DNA of 64,000 nucleotides from JAAYCI01 sp047972265 (GCA_047972265.1 JBKEAM010000031.1:1-64000), one strand, 5' to 3'; counted from the stretch's first letter, positions 43,701-52,751 are shown. Program-made: numbers and translations. The notes: generated by a model not told the origin, from the sequence alone.

Positions 43701-44363
43701 GGGTACCAAGTAGTTTACAATTGCGTTTAATGTTATTATTTGGCCATTGCCATCAATAGAAATGCTGTTTACACTTGTATTGATGTAAATTGGCAAAATG
43801 TTTTGTATGCCCGGCTTATTGGTAATGGTTCCAAATGTATTTAAAGTGCCTGCTTCGGGCAAAATTTCTACGCCGGAATATTCACCCAGTAAAATATTGT
43901 ATTCGCCGGTTTCATCTGTGCTGGTATCGGTAATTTGGGCAAAAATTTTGGTAGCAGAGCTGCCCTCTAAAACCAAAGTACCAGAATATATCCCTGCATC
44001 TTTTAAATCTTTAAGATCTAATACACGCCGCAAATCGGCCGCAGGTGCCCCAAGGCAAGCACTAACATCCACTTCTTGCGATATAGAAAAGGTTGCTGCA
44101 AAGGCTTGCCCCAGCTCTTCTTCCTCTTCTTGCGGTAAAGACGAAGCATCCGGCACGGATTGTACTTCGCTTTGAGGTACCACCTCTTCTTCTGGCACAT
44201 CACTTTCTACCAAAGAAGAACTTGAAACCTCCGACATGCTTATGCTATTGCTCTCTGCAGTTTCTTGGGCAGAAAAAGCAGTTGCAGCTATAGAAACAAT
44301 GCTTACAAATACTAAAACCAACACCAGAATTTTTGAGATACGTTTTTTCCCTGTTTTCCTCAC
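40719..44363 (-). CDS. Large surface protein with InlB-type repeats
   Basis: 1214 residues from a GTG with AAGGAG seven bases upstream; an earlier in-frame ATG at 44411 lacks a ribosome site. Signal peptide (KILVLVLVFVSIVSIAATAFS), Ser/Glu-rich stalk, then a long beta-helix-like region to ~870. Three Listeria-Bacteroides (InlB B) repeats follow, each with a GYSF-like turn and GWY/GWN motif (HVFTGWYDD, YSFKGWYKE, YSFTGWNTA). Then a Ser-rich linker and three membrane helices at the end, so no sortase motif is needed. Likely adhesin or cell-surface structural protein. Confidence 0.88.
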   Translation of the reverse strand: MRKTGKKRISKILVLVLVFVSIVSIAATAFSAQETAESNSISMSEVSSSSLVESDVPEEEVVPQSEVQSVPDASSLPQEEEEELGQAFAATFSISQEVDVSACLGAPAADLRRVLDLKDLKDAGIYSGTLVLEGSSATKIFAQITDTSTDETGEYNILLGEYSGVEILPEAGTLNTFGTITNKPGIQNILPIYINTSVNSISIDGNGQIITLNAIVNYLVPSGANKHNRRLGIVVSDSGTVVQNMFVNDIVVTGYNQSHSGGYVSPVFMGSQLEAEIKNYTVGNVDITFANAQIGTFIGASNLAAIGRFEIVGTVKMTGHASATYSPYALVGGNSSYINEMVVRSTSNVLIDRYRSDQYGVTLGIRYFPNSGLFTDKISEKFTTEPGSQISITNYWTGSTGQIIGGDAKYLDIGGKIDVDITTGSVGCVVGRTYSTITTERMLVRNTANITVHSVTYVVVAIGNYGNVSSKPMKELVVEKGAKIDLSMDTPYSIIEYYTVDIAIGGSRYGTLNKILIGATLNEQTGAYEVLPTTDIGNQTEIRLKNYRAIVYGTATINANVYAEVDAADRLFFGSSSGNPVLVGGNYLVKNNGLDTLSYVPFTVNLTGSYGSLITQAKNQYGENLFAKLYIDDNAAPTFTYNVPAASFGTYPEYDYTIPVSIQSGVDPQNKALYYPQRGLYVEMQEPLPNGTVAVDGVLKLGFDLPVSSADNIGKGYKITIASGGNTFEIPLNAENAEKFTFGSDIEGDDPNALYLHLDKLISTTGNPMVANQVANLSFGSENAEVTLYENDPQLILSRKLMGYSAQFTPVMPIMYTVSFDLNGATGSPIPSQTVRENTVAQNPGAPSWENHVFTGWYDDAGNQWNFSTNKVTKNITLYASWEQQYTVTFNTNGGSSVASQKLLSGDLVAKPQDPTKSGYSFKGWYKENSFANAWDFAAETITADTTIFAKWEVDTIGSSVSYRVMFDVNWGGHGTSQIPDQAGYLQGQTVVLTGTVPTRSGYSFTGWNTAANGSGTGYAAGGSLTMGSSDIRLYAQWRAVGASSSSTVVSSTSSSQQDSSIIVSSANSGGSASSSNSAGGTIVVPPAQPPLAGNASQWALLNLISAVSGVLLAAALIVFGFMRKSKEDDEQETGGRKMVWRILAGVASALGVITFFLTQNLARVMVFVDQWSLLMILFLVVEIIFAIFAIRKSNRKENDNYYHKGYEKRTVNE

Positions 44364-44636
44364 GTTACACTCCTTAAAACAAAAATTGAACAAAGTACCC
44401 TGGAAAAGCAAATTTACTGATACAACTTGACCTTACTGCAAAAACAACCCATTCAACACAATTTGCAAATCCAGTAGTATTTCCACGACTGTATAAAATA
44501 ATATTTTAAAACAATATTTCTATGTCTTTAAAACCCGTAAACGGTAATATTTTTTCGTGAACGACATCCTTTTTTTGCTTTTATATACATATTCAGTATA
44601 TTTTTAAATTTCAAATATTAAAAAATAGTAACCTGA

Positions 44637-44666
44637 TTGTTGGCTGCAAAATTCCTATGATATAAT
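44637..44666 (+). promoter_or_regulatory. Promoter for the ArAE-like gene
   Basis: TTGTTG (44637-44642), 18-base spacer, TATAAT (44661-44666). The 350-base divergent gap is very A/T-rich and holds nothing else recognised. Confidence 0.6.
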
Positions 44667-44718
44667 ATTATTTATAAAATGTTTGATGCGTTTATCCCCT
44701 ATTGAAAAGAGTTATTTT

Positions 44719-45750
44719 ATGAAAATAAAAACCTTTACGCCCTATTTGCTAAAAGCTTTTAAAATAGCTGGCGGGGCCTTAATTTCCATAGCAATTGCTT
44801 CTTTTTTTAAACTGGACAACTATCTTTCGGCCGGCATTGTTACGGTACTTACCCTGCAAGAAACAAAAAAAGAAACCTTTTTATTGGCTGCCAAGCGTTT
44901 GCTTGCCTTTATAGTTACCATTTGCTTTGCATACATATGTTTTACTGTAATGGGCTTTTCTGTTATTTCATTTGCGGTTTATCTTTTTGTTTTTTCTTTA
45001 TTTTGCCTATTTTTAAAAATGCCGCAAAATATTGCTGTTTGCGCTGTGTTGGCCGGCCACTTTTTATTGGCAGAATCTGTTGCGCTTTCCTTAATTATCA
45101 ACCAGTTTTTTATTATGGTCATTGGCGTTGGCATTGCCATTTTGCTAAACTTATTTATTTCCAGCCGTATTAATAAGGTGATTGAACGCCAGGATGCAAT
45201 TGACGGGTTCTTTCGGCAAAACCTAATTTGGCTGGCAGATGTTTTAGATTCCAGCGCTGATGTTGTCTCGCCGCCCCTTTCCTTATCTTTGCAAGAAAAG
45301 TCTTTTGACAAAGCCCTGCCACAGGCACGAATGTTATCTGATAATTCTTTGCTGTCTAACCAAACTTATTATTTACAGTATTTTACCCTGCGCAAAACCC
45401 AATTTGATATTTTTAAAAGCATTCTTCTCTACCTTCCCCAAATCGATTTTTCGGCGCCAGAATCTAAAATACTGGCAGATTTTGTGCGGAGCATTGCCTC
45501 GCAATTTCACGAGTGCAACGATGCCACCGCGCTGCTGGAAGAAGATGCAAGCTTGCGCCAGATATTTAGAGACCGCGAGCTGCCTAAAACCCGTGCCGAA
45601 TTTGAAACACGCGCCGTTTTGTTTAGGCTGCTAAGTGATATAAAGTCTTTTTTATTATTAAAGAAAAGCTTTGTAGATTCTTTAAGCGAAGAGCAGTTGC
45701 TTCAGTTTGCCAACCATTGCAAACTGCCCGTAAGCAGATTGGAGAATTAA
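44719..45750 (+). CDS. Aromatic acid exporter-like (FUSC/ArAE) membrane protein
   Basis: 343 residues from ATG 44719 (AAAAGAG upstream); TTG 44683 is the alternative. About five to six membrane helices in the first 160 residues (GALISIAIASFF, LLAFIVTICFAYICFTVM, FFIMVIGVGIAILLNLFI), with the family pattern LSAGIVTVLTLQETKKETF. The cytosolic second half is helical. Exports aromatic or other organic acids in related proteins; substrate here unknown. Confidence 0.82.
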   Translation: MKIKTFTPYLLKAFKIAGGALISIAIASFFKLDNYLSAGIVTVLTLQETKKETFLLAAKRLLAFIVTICFAYICFTVMGFSVISFAVYLFVFSLFCLFLKMPQNIAVCAVLAGHFLLAESVALSLIINQFFIMVIGVGIAILLNLFISSRINKVIERQDAIDGFFRQNLIWLADVLDSSADVVSPPLSLSLQEKSFDKALPQARMLSDNSLLSNQTYYLQYFTLRKTQFDIFKSILLYLPQIDFSAPESKILADFVRSIASQFHECNDATALLEEDASLRQIFRDRELPKTRAEFETRAVLFRLLSDIKSFLLLKKSFVDSLSEEQLLQFANHCKLPVSRLEN

Positions 45751-45767
45751 TTGGCTTTGCTGTAAGT

Positions 45768-45810
45768 AAACCGCATTTAAGATACAATTTGTATTTTAAA
45801 TGCGGTTTTA
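45768..45810 (+). terminator. Terminator after the ArAE-like gene
   Basis: aaaccgcatttaa (45768-45780) pairs with 45796-45808, inner extra pairing, then T-rich sequence. Confidence 0.8.
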
Positions 45811-45987
45811 TACTGTAATGTTCTGTTTTTTTATCTCAACTTGCCTCTCTCTTACATTATATATAAAGGGAGTAGTAAAGCTGTATGCCCGCAAATAAAA
45901 ACCTTGCAAAGTAACCTAAACATAAACGCTTTAACACCTCGGGCAGCATCGTCTATTCATCCTTTAATTTATCTGCTTTTTTTATTT

Positions 45988-46029
45988 ACCCGTTTGTTCT
46001 TGACAAGCGGGTACTTTTCGGGGTATTAT
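45988..46029 (+). promoter_or_regulatory. Promoter with overlapping operator dyad before the amino-acid importer
   Basis: TTGACA (46000-46005), 18-base spacer, TATTAT (46024-46029). A 10-base inverted repeat ACCCGTTTGT (45988-45997)/ACAAGCGGGT (46003-46012) surrounds the -35, so a repressor may bind here. The remaining leader 45811-45987 shows no riboswitch or T-box I can recognise. Confidence 0.65.
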
Positions 46030-46094
46030 AGGCAAGTACTTCATCACTCTACCGCTTTACTTAAATAAATTAAACGTGTGAGGAAAATCGGGAT

Positions 46095-46895
46095 ATGAAA
46101 AAGAAACTTTTGTCTTTGTTTATGTTTTTGGTTATAATATTAGGGCTTTCTGCCTGCGGCAATAAAACCGACGCGACAGACTGGGCTTATATTGAAAAAA
46201 AGGGCGAATTGATAATTGGTATTACCTATTTTGAGCCCATGAACTATTTGGACGCACAGGGCAACCTTACCGGTTTCGAAACCGAGTTTGCCCAAGCTGT
46301 ATGTGAAATTTTGGGCGTAACACCCAAATTTCAGGAAATAAGCTGGAGCGCCAAAGAAACCGAGTTGAATGCCAAAAATATAGACTGCATTTGGAACGGT
46401 ATGACCATAGACGCAGAGCGTGAGAAGAATATGTCTATCTCGCAGCCGTATATGCAAAACAAGCAGGTATTGGTGGTAAAAAGCGATAATGCATCCGCCC
46501 TTTCTTCCTCGGTAGATGGTTTAAACATTGTAGCCGAGGCTGGTTCTGCCGGTGAAACCGCAGCACAAAACGAAGACTTTTTTGCAAATGCCAACTATGT
46601 GGCTGTAGATACCCAGGCAAAAGCTTTAATGGAAGTAGCCGCCGGTACTGCCGATGGCTGTGTAATAGATTACGTAACCTCTATTGGCATGATTGGCGCA
46701 GGCACCGATTACAGCGACCTTGTTGCACTGGAAGACCGCGCTTTTGGTGAAGAACAGTACGGCATTGCCATGCGTAAGGCCGATACCGAACTTACCCAAA
46801 AGGTAAACGACGCTATTAACCAGTTGATTGAAAACGGCACCCTGGAAGAAATTGCCGAAAAATACAAACTAACCGAATTGCTGATTGTTGGCTAA
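46095..46895 (+). CDS. Amino-acid ABC importer, substrate-binding lipoprotein
   Basis: 266 residues. Lipoprotein signal with lipobox LSAC (Cys21). SBP_bac_3 pattern: KKGELIIGITYFEPMNYLD, LTGFETEFAQAVCEILG, DCIWNGMTIDAERE and YGIAMRKADTELTQKVN. Captures polar amino acids outside the membrane. First gene of a three-gene operon with permease and ATPase. Confidence 0.93.
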   Translation: MKKKLLSLFMFLVIILGLSACGNKTDATDWAYIEKKGELIIGITYFEPMNYLDAQGNLTGFETEFAQAVCEILGVTPKFQEISWSAKETELNAKNIDCIWNGMTIDAEREKNMSISQPYMQNKQVLVVKSDNASALSSSVDGLNIVAEAGSAGETAAQNEDFFANANYVAVDTQAKALMEVAAGTADGCVIDYVTSIGMIGAGTDYSDLVALEDRAFGEEQYGIAMRKADTELTQKVNDAINQLIENGTLEEIAEKYKLTELLIVG

Positions 46896-46917
46896 AAAAT
46901 AAATAGCAGGTAACTTT

Positions 46918-47562
46918 ATGACGTTTTGGGACATAACCGCACAGCTTTTGGGCGGTTTTAAAGAAACACTTATTATCTTTTTTTGCACCTTGGCCATGAG
47001 TATCCCTCTTGGCCGTGTTGTTGCGTTTGGCTCAATATCTAAATTTTTGCCGCTTAGGTGGCTTACACGTACCTTTGTGTGGATTATACGCGGCACGCCC
47101 CTAATGCTACAGCTTTTTATTGTTTTTTACCTGCCCGGGCTGGTATTTGATATACCTATGAAAAGCCGCATGACAGCCACCCTGGTTGCCTTTGTTATTA
47201 ACTACAGCGCTTATTTTTCCGAAATATACCGCGGCGGCATCGAATCTATCTCGCACGGGCAGTACGAGGCCGGGTATGTGCTGGGCATGACTCGCTCGCA
47301 GATATTTTTTAAGGTAATACTGTTACAGGTTGTTAAGCGCATTATGCCCCCAATATCCAACGAGGTAATTACACTGGTAAAAGACACCTCCTTGGCGCGT
47401 GTAATTGCGGTGGCCGAAATTATAATGGTGGCAGACCGTTTTGCCGCCAAGGGGCTTATTTGGCCGCTGTTTTACACCGGCCTGTTTTACCTGTTGTTTT
47501 CTGGCATTTTAACCTTGCTTTTTATGTTTATAGAAAAAAAGCTAAGCTATTACAGGGGGTAA
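46918..47562 (+). CDS. Amino-acid ABC importer, permease
   Basis: 214 residues, five membrane helices. N-terminal HisMQ-type pattern FVWIIRGTPLMLQLFIVFY and the ATPase-contact loop EAGYVLGMTRSQIFFKVILLQ. Glutamate/glutamine/cystine class; exact substrate not readable. GCAGGTAA upstream of the ATG. Confidence 0.93.
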   Translation: MTFWDITAQLLGGFKETLIIFFCTLAMSIPLGRVVAFGSISKFLPLRWLTRTFVWIIRGTPLMLQLFIVFYLPGLVFDIPMKSRMTATLVAFVINYSAYFSEIYRGGIESISHGQYEAGYVLGMTRSQIFFKVILLQVVKRIMPPISNEVITLVKDTSLARVIAVAEIIMVADRFAAKGLIWPLFYTGLFYLLFSGILTLLFMFIEKKLSYYRG

Positions 47563-47566
47563 GTCA

Positions 47567-48334
47567 ATGTTTTTGGAAGTGCAAAACATCCGCAAAAATT
47601 TTGGCCAAACCCCTGTGTTAAAAGACATCAGTTTTTCTATGCAGCAGGGGCAGGTTCTTTCTATTATAGGTTCTTCCGGCAGTGGCAAAACCACCCTGCT
47701 GCGTTGCCTTAATTTTTTAGAAACGCCCGATTCCGGAACTATTTCTGTAAACGGAAATCTTTTATACAATAGCGCCGAGGCTTCGGCAGTAAATGACGAA
47801 CAATTGCGGCAAAAACGCCTGCATTTTGGGCTTGTTTTTCAGCAGTTTAATTTATTTCCGCAATACACTGCCCTGCGCAATATTACCCTTGCACCAGAGC
47901 TTTTAAACGCAGGCAATAAGCAAAAAAGCATTGAAAAAGCAGAGATAGAACAAAACGCTTTACAACTGCTTGCACGTGTGGGTTTAAGCGACAAGGCCGG
48001 TTTTTATCCCTATCAACTTTCGGGTGGGCAGCAGCAGCGTGTAGCCATTGCCCGTGCATTGGCACTAAAACCCGATATTTTATGCTTTGACGAACCCACC
48101 AGTGCATTAGACCCGGAGCTGACCGGCGAGGTTTTGCGGGTAATTAAAAGCCTTAAATCGGCCGAGAGCACCATGATAATTGTTACGCACGAGATGGAGT
48201 TTGCCGCACAGGTTTCGGATCATGTTATATTTATGGCAGATGGCGTAATTGAAGAAGAGGGCCCTCCGGATGAAGTAATACGCAACCCAAAAAGCAGCAA
48301 AACCCGTGCGTTTTTACAAAAAGCACCTCTTTAA
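47567..48334 (+). CDS. Amino-acid ABC importer, ATPase (GlnQ type)
   Basis: 255 residues. Walker A GSSGSGKTT, Q-loop FQQFNLFPQYTALRN, signature LSGGQQQR, Walker B ILCFDEPTSALD and H-loop VTHEMEFA. Energises the preceding permease. AGGGGGTAA upstream; four bases after the permease stop. Confidence 0.95.
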   Translation: MFLEVQNIRKNFGQTPVLKDISFSMQQGQVLSIIGSSGSGKTTLLRCLNFLETPDSGTISVNGNLLYNSAEASAVNDEQLRQKRLHFGLVFQQFNLFPQYTALRNITLAPELLNAGNKQKSIEKAEIEQNALQLLARVGLSDKAGFYPYQLSGGQQQRVAIARALALKPDILCFDEPTSALDPELTGEVLRVIKSLKSAESTMIIVTHEMEFAAQVSDHVIFMADGVIEEEGPPDEVIRNPKSSKTRAFLQKAPL

Positions 48335-48376
48335 AACAAATTTAAGGGTTAAAAAAACCATTTTGTTTACACATGC

Positions 48377-48426
48377 AAAATATCCCCGGCGCGGCCATTA
48401 TAAAGCCGCACCGGGGATATTTTATA
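48377..48426. terminator. Terminator after the amino-acid importer
   Basis: aaaatatccccgg (48377-48389) pairs with 48411-48423, extended by gcggc/gccgc inside. A and T flanks allow action in both directions, also ending the convergent flavoprotein gene. Confidence 0.85.
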
Positions 48427-48494
48427 TGTTGCTTTCAAACAGGTATTTTTGTTTTACAGCCCATCTAAAATATGCTACAGTTAAATAGATGTTT

Positions 48495-50444
48495 TTACTT
48501 AGAAGCAGCTGCGCTAACGCCTGCAATACGGCCAAATACCAATGCATCGGGCAGAGCATTGCCGCCTACACGGTTGCCTGCATGGATGCCGCCAGCAACC
48601 TCACCCGCGGCATATAAGCCCGGGATAACAACGCCGCTCTCATTCAGCACCTGGCAGTCGGTGTTAATTTCAAGGCCGCCCATGGTGTGGTGGATAGAGG
48701 GGGAACGCGGAGTGGCATAGAAGGGGCCCACATCAATGGGTTGGCCAATTTTAACTTTGTTAAAGTCTTCGTCTACACCGGTGGTGCAAAACTCATTGTA
48801 GCGTTCAATTTCGGCCACAAAGGTTGCAGGATCGCAGCCCATTTGCTCGGCCAGCTCTTCCAGTGTATCTGCTTTTAAAACACTTCCCTCTTCAATAAGG
48901 GTGTCAATGTCGTTACCCCAAGAGTTTTTACCGCCCGGCTGCGGATCACCGGCAGATGCCTGGTCGCAGATGATATAGAACAGAGCATCGGTTTGTTCCA
49001 ACGCTGCTTTAGACAATACATCGCGGCTCTCGTATTCCGAAACAAAGCGTTTGCCCTCTTTGTTTACAAAAACCTGCTCTTCTGCACTGCCCCACAAGCC
49101 GCCGCCCAAAGAGCCGGTGCCGGGCTGAGAGCTGGGCATTAACTGGATGTAACCCATGCCAACCAGGTTGGCGCCTACTTCTTCGCCCATAACAATGCCG
49201 TCACCTGTAAGCAAAGCCGAGTTGGTGGTAGCCATTTCTTCGTTTAAAACACCCCAGTAGTTATCGTACTGCATAGCCATTGTGGGGTTTGCACCGTAGC
49301 CGCCGGTGGCCATAACCACGCCTTTGGTAGCGGTAAGGGTAACCTTTGTTCCGTCGGTTTGCTCGGCCTGTACGCCCACAACACGGTCACCTTCTACTAT
49401 TAAGGCGGTACCTGCGGTGTTTAGCATAATATCAACGCCGTTTTCGGTACAAGCTTTTTCCAGCGGAGAAATAAAGCCATGGCCTACGCTGGTGCTAAGG
49501 CTGTGCATGCGGGGCCATAGGCCGCCCAGTACAGTGCCAATGCTGTCTTCAATTTTGGTGTCTTCATCGTGGCTTACCAGCCATTCAAGGCTTTCTAAAG
49601 AGTTGCCTGTAAGGGTAGAAACCAAATCGTAATTGCCATAAATTTCGGTTCCGTCCAGCCCTGTGCGCAGCCCGCCGATGTAGGTTTGGTAGGTGTGCAG
49701 CTCTACAGAGTCAAACAGCTTGCTGGTGTCTCCCGCAAGGTACTCTTTAATTTGACCCTGTAAGGTAATCAGGGTGTCGCGATATTCTTCATGAATGGTT
49801 GTTGGGTCAATTTTGGCAATTGCCTGCAGCTCGGTAATTTGAGAAGCTTCCATGGCTACGTTTGCCTGACGCTCGGGGTCAGCTGCATTGTAAGCGCCGC
49901 CTGCGCGCAGGGTATTGCCGCCAAGCGCTGCGCCTTTTTCGATTACAATAACGCTTGCTCCACTTTCGCTGGCGCTTACCGCCGCCGCAAGGCCTGCACC
50001 GCCGCCGCCAATTACTACAACATCGGCTGTTTTCCCAATGTCTTCGCCTGCGGTAGCTTTTACGCCGTCTTTGTTTTTCAGTGCTTCTACATCGCCGCCG
50101 GCCTGCTCTACGCAATCGGCCACAGCCTCCAGCACTGCATTGCTTGTAATGGTTGCACCGCTAATGGCATCTACCTTTAGGGTTTGGCCCTCTACAATTT
50201 GCTTAGGAAATCCCTCAAAAACAGGGGTTGCAATACCGTTGGTCTCGTTATTGTCGCCAATGGTAACCGACAATATTTCGGTCTCGCTAAACTCTACAGT
50301 AACAGGAACCATGCCGCCATTGCCCTGTTTTTCTGCCGTGTAAGTGCCCGCTTTATACAAAGCATCTCCCGAAGGTGCTTGGACGCAGGCTACTGCGCCA
50401 AATACCAATACACAAGCCAGCAGTACAGATAAAAACTTTTTCAC
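48495..50444 (-). CDS. Secreted FMN/FAD fumarate-reductase-like flavoprotein
   Basis: 649 residues from a GTG preceded by GGAAAGGAAG; an ATG at 50498 lacks a site. Lipobox-like GAVAC after a signal peptide. An FMN-binding domain (~25-110) carries the covalent flavinylation motif SGATITSNA. An FAD-binding domain follows (VVVIGGGGAGLAAA) with the active-site/product region SPSIHHTMGGLE and NRVGGNALPDALVFGR. No heme motifs, so electrons arrive via FMN. It reduces fumarate, urocanate or another enoate acceptor outside the cell. Divergent LysR gene suggests a specific inducer. Confidence 0.9.
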   Translation of the reverse strand: MKKFLSVLLACVLVFGAVACVQAPSGDALYKAGTYTAEKQGNGGMVPVTVEFSETEILSVTIGDNNETNGIATPVFEGFPKQIVEGQTLKVDAISGATITSNAVLEAVADCVEQAGGDVEALKNKDGVKATAGEDIGKTADVVVIGGGGAGLAAAVSASESGASVIVIEKGAALGGNTLRAGGAYNAADPERQANVAMEASQITELQAIAKIDPTTIHEEYRDTLITLQGQIKEYLAGDTSKLFDSVELHTYQTYIGGLRTGLDGTEIYGNYDLVSTLTGNSLESLEWLVSHDEDTKIEDSIGTVLGGLWPRMHSLSTSVGHGFISPLEKACTENGVDIMLNTAGTALIVEGDRVVGVQAEQTDGTKVTLTATKGVVMATGGYGANPTMAMQYDNYWGVLNEEMATTNSALLTGDGIVMGEEVGANLVGMGYIQLMPSSQPGTGSLGGGLWGSAEEQVFVNKEGKRFVSEYESRDVLSKAALEQTDALFYIICDQASAGDPQPGGKNSWGNDIDTLIEEGSVLKADTLEELAEQMGCDPATFVAEIERYNEFCTTGVDEDFNKVKIGQPIDVGPFYATPRSPSIHHTMGGLEINTDCQVLNESGVVIPGLYAAGEVAGGIHAGNRVGGNALPDALVFGRIAGVSAAASK

Positions 50445-50619
50445 ACAACTCTTCCTTTCCAATAAATCGTTTTTTAAGAACGTTTTCTTGTACACCACTT
50501 TGTTTATTCTTTAACAATATAAATTATACGTTGCTTCCTGCGCTACAGTCAAACAACTTATATATGCCCTAGCACAACTTATGGTTTAAATACTCATTTT
50601 TACACTAAGGAGTTTTTGA

Positions 50620-51516
50620 ATGGACACCCGAAAGCTGTACTATTTTGTAGAAATTTGTAAAAGAATGAGTTTTGCCGCCACCGCCGAAGCCCTGTATATA
50701 AGCCCACAGGCTCTTAGCAAGTCTATCCAAAAGTTAGAATCCGACTTGGGTATGCCTGTTTTTTACCGACACAAAAACAATCTTTCGCTCACAGAGTTTG
50801 GCAAAACACTGCATCTACATGCCCTGCCTTTGGTAGAAGATTTTGAAAAACTACGCCGTGATATGAAGATTTTGGGGCGGCAGAGCAAAAAAAATATTCG
50901 GTTTGCCTATATAGCGTCCTTGGCCTCGTATGTGTCTCCAAAGCTGCTTTTGTCTTATTGGGAAAAAGAACCCGATACACACCTGGATATTATAGAATTG
51001 CCCAATACCGAAATTGAGGCCGCGGTAGCAGATGGCCGGGTAGACTTTGCCATTGGCATTGGAGATGAAAACGAGGGTGGCGAGCTAATAACCGAAACAC
51101 TTATACGGGACGAAGTTGCACTGGTACTTCGCCGGGACAATCCCCTGTACAAAAAAAAGCAGATTTCCCTTACAGACCTTGCGGGTCAAACGCTGATTTC
51201 GCTTTGCGATTTAAACGTTGCAGACCAGGCCCTGCGTAAAAAATGTTTAGATTTAGGCATTTGCCTAAGCTATATGCTTTCGTCCCCCAGTGTGGATTTA
51301 AACAAAAGGATAATGCACCAGATAGACTGCGTTTCTTTAAACGCGCGCTCTATTGTAGAATCTTACGAATTTACCAACCGGGTGGGCTATCGTCTTTTTC
51401 GTAAAAAGGACAAAATTGATTGGAACACCATATTAATCACCTCTGCCGAGCGCCCCATGGCACCGCCTGTACAAGATTTTATTAAACATTTTAAAAAGCA
51501 GCTTGGCTTGGTTTAA
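50620..51516 (+). CDS. LysR-family regulator
   Basis: 298 residues. LysR helix-turn-helix at 1-60 (MSFAATAEALYISPQALSKS), then a periplasmic-binding-like effector domain. Divergent from the flavoprotein gene across a 175-base gap, the usual layout for a regulator and its target. AAGGAG upstream of the ATG. Confidence 0.93.
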   Translation: MDTRKLYYFVEICKRMSFAATAEALYISPQALSKSIQKLESDLGMPVFYRHKNNLSLTEFGKTLHLHALPLVEDFEKLRRDMKILGRQSKKNIRFAYIASLASYVSPKLLLSYWEKEPDTHLDIIELPNTEIEAAVADGRVDFAIGIGDENEGGELITETLIRDEVALVLRRDNPLYKKKQISLTDLAGQTLISLCDLNVADQALRKKCLDLGICLSYMLSSPSVDLNKRIMHQIDCVSLNARSIVESYEFTNRVGYRLFRKKDKIDWNTILITSAERPMAPPVQDFIKHFKKQLGLV

Positions 51517-51624
51517 TAGGCCATTACAGCCCTTTTTTGCTTAGCTGTTTTAGGCGATCTGCCATTTTCATACATCCATATACCCGCCTTATTTAGCAAG
51601 TATATACTTTATATTTGGGCGCAC

Positions 51625-51669
51625 AAAAACCTCCGTACCCCATTTTACCGGGTGTGCAGAGGTTTTTAT
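51625..51669. terminator. Terminator between convergent genes
   Basis: aaaaacctc (51625-51633) pairs with gaggttttt (51659-51667), inner ACCC/GGGT pairing. Ends both LysR and the convergent dehydrogenase transcript. Confidence 0.8.
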
Positions 51670-51710
51670 ATGATAAATTTAGCTGCAAAAAGCACTAAGA
51701 AAATTTTACC

Positions 51711-52751
51711 TTATTTTTGCGGGTCAATCAGTATTTTTATATAATCATCTGGATGGTCGTGCAGGTTTTGCAGCGCCTGCAAGACGCCTTCCAGCCCAAC
51801 TTCCTCGCTTATCAATTCAGAAGCCTGCATACCGCCTTGCCCCAGTAAATCCACCACTTCTCCAAATTCTTTATGCGTATAGTTAAAAGAGCCGATAACC
51901 GCACGGGCAGAGCACACAATGTCCTGCATATTAATGGTCATTTCTTTTTGAGACATGCCCACCCACATGGCGGTGCCGCCTACTTTAAGAGCCTTAATAG
52001 ATTGGTTGGCAGTGGCCTCTACCCCCACGGCCTCAAAGCTAATATCCATCATCAGCCCATCGGTTAGTTTTTCTATCTTTTCTAAATAATTTTCTGTTTT
52101 GGGGTTGATGGTTTCGTTAGCGCCCATATGTTTTGCATTTTCTAACCTTTTATCGCTTAAATCGCACATTACAATCATTTTAGGTTTTTGCAGCAGCACC
52201 ATTTGTAAAATACACAGGCCAATGGCGCCGGCGCCAATAATCAATACTGTTTTACCGCCTAAATCCCCCGCTTTTTTCACGCTGCCATACGCAACCGCAT
52301 ACGGCTCGGTAAGCGCAGCAACGCTGCCGCCTACCCCTTGCGGCACCCGGTACAAAAGTTTTTCGGGTACTGCAATATATTCTGCCATAGCGCCATCTAC
52401 CGTAAGCACCCCAAAAAAGCGTTTGTTTAAGCACATATTGGTAAGACCCTGTTTACAGTTTACGCAGGTACCGCAAAAATGGATGGGCTGCACCACAACC
52501 TTATCGCCCACTGCAAATTTTTTAGTATCGGGCCTTGTTTCGGCCACGATTGCCGAAAATTCGTGCCCCAATGTCATGGGCGGTATTCTGCGGCCTGTAA
52601 GGCCCAAATACCCATGCACGTCGCTGCCGCATATGCCGCAGCGGTCTACTTTTAGCAATACCTCGCCCTCATTGGGCTGCGGGATAGGCATCTCTTGCAC
52701 TTTTACAACACCCGGTTCTAAATATCTAAGCGCTCTCATTGTTCCGTTCAT
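51711..52751 (-). CDS. Zinc-dependent medium-chain dehydrogenase (sorbitol/threonine dehydrogenase-like)
   Basis: 346 residues from the ATG at 52751 (AGAGGAG upstream); a longer frame to 52805 is less supported. Catalytic zinc GICGSDVHGY and GHEFS; structural zinc CGTCVNCKQGLTNMC; NAD site IIGAGAIGLCILQ. Oxidises a polyol or hydroxy group. Last gene of the leftward cluster, following the beta-hydroxyacid dehydrogenase. Substrate not readable. Confidence 0.92.
   Translation of the reverse strand: MNGTMRALRYLEPGVVKVQEMPIPQPNEGEVLLKVDRCGICGSDVHGYLGLTGRRIPPMTLGHEFSAIVAETRPDTKKFAVGDKVVVQPIHFCGTCVNCKQGLTNMCLNKRFFGVLTVDGAMAEYIAVPEKLLYRVPQGVGGSVAALTEPYAVAYGSVKKAGDLGGKTVLIIGAGAIGLCILQMVLLQKPKMIVMCDLSDKRLENAKHMGANETINPKTENYLEKIEKLTDGLMMDISFEAVGVEATANQSIKALKVGGTAMWVGMSQKEMTINMQDIVCSARAVIGSFNYTHKEFGEVVDLLGQGGMQASELISEEVGLEGVLQALQNLHDHPDDYIKILIDPQK

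Noticed and set aside
45811..46094. Riboswitch or T-box leader before the amino-acid importer
   Set aside because: No T-box sequence, specifier loop or known riboswitch motif is recognisable; only a promoter and dyad are seen.
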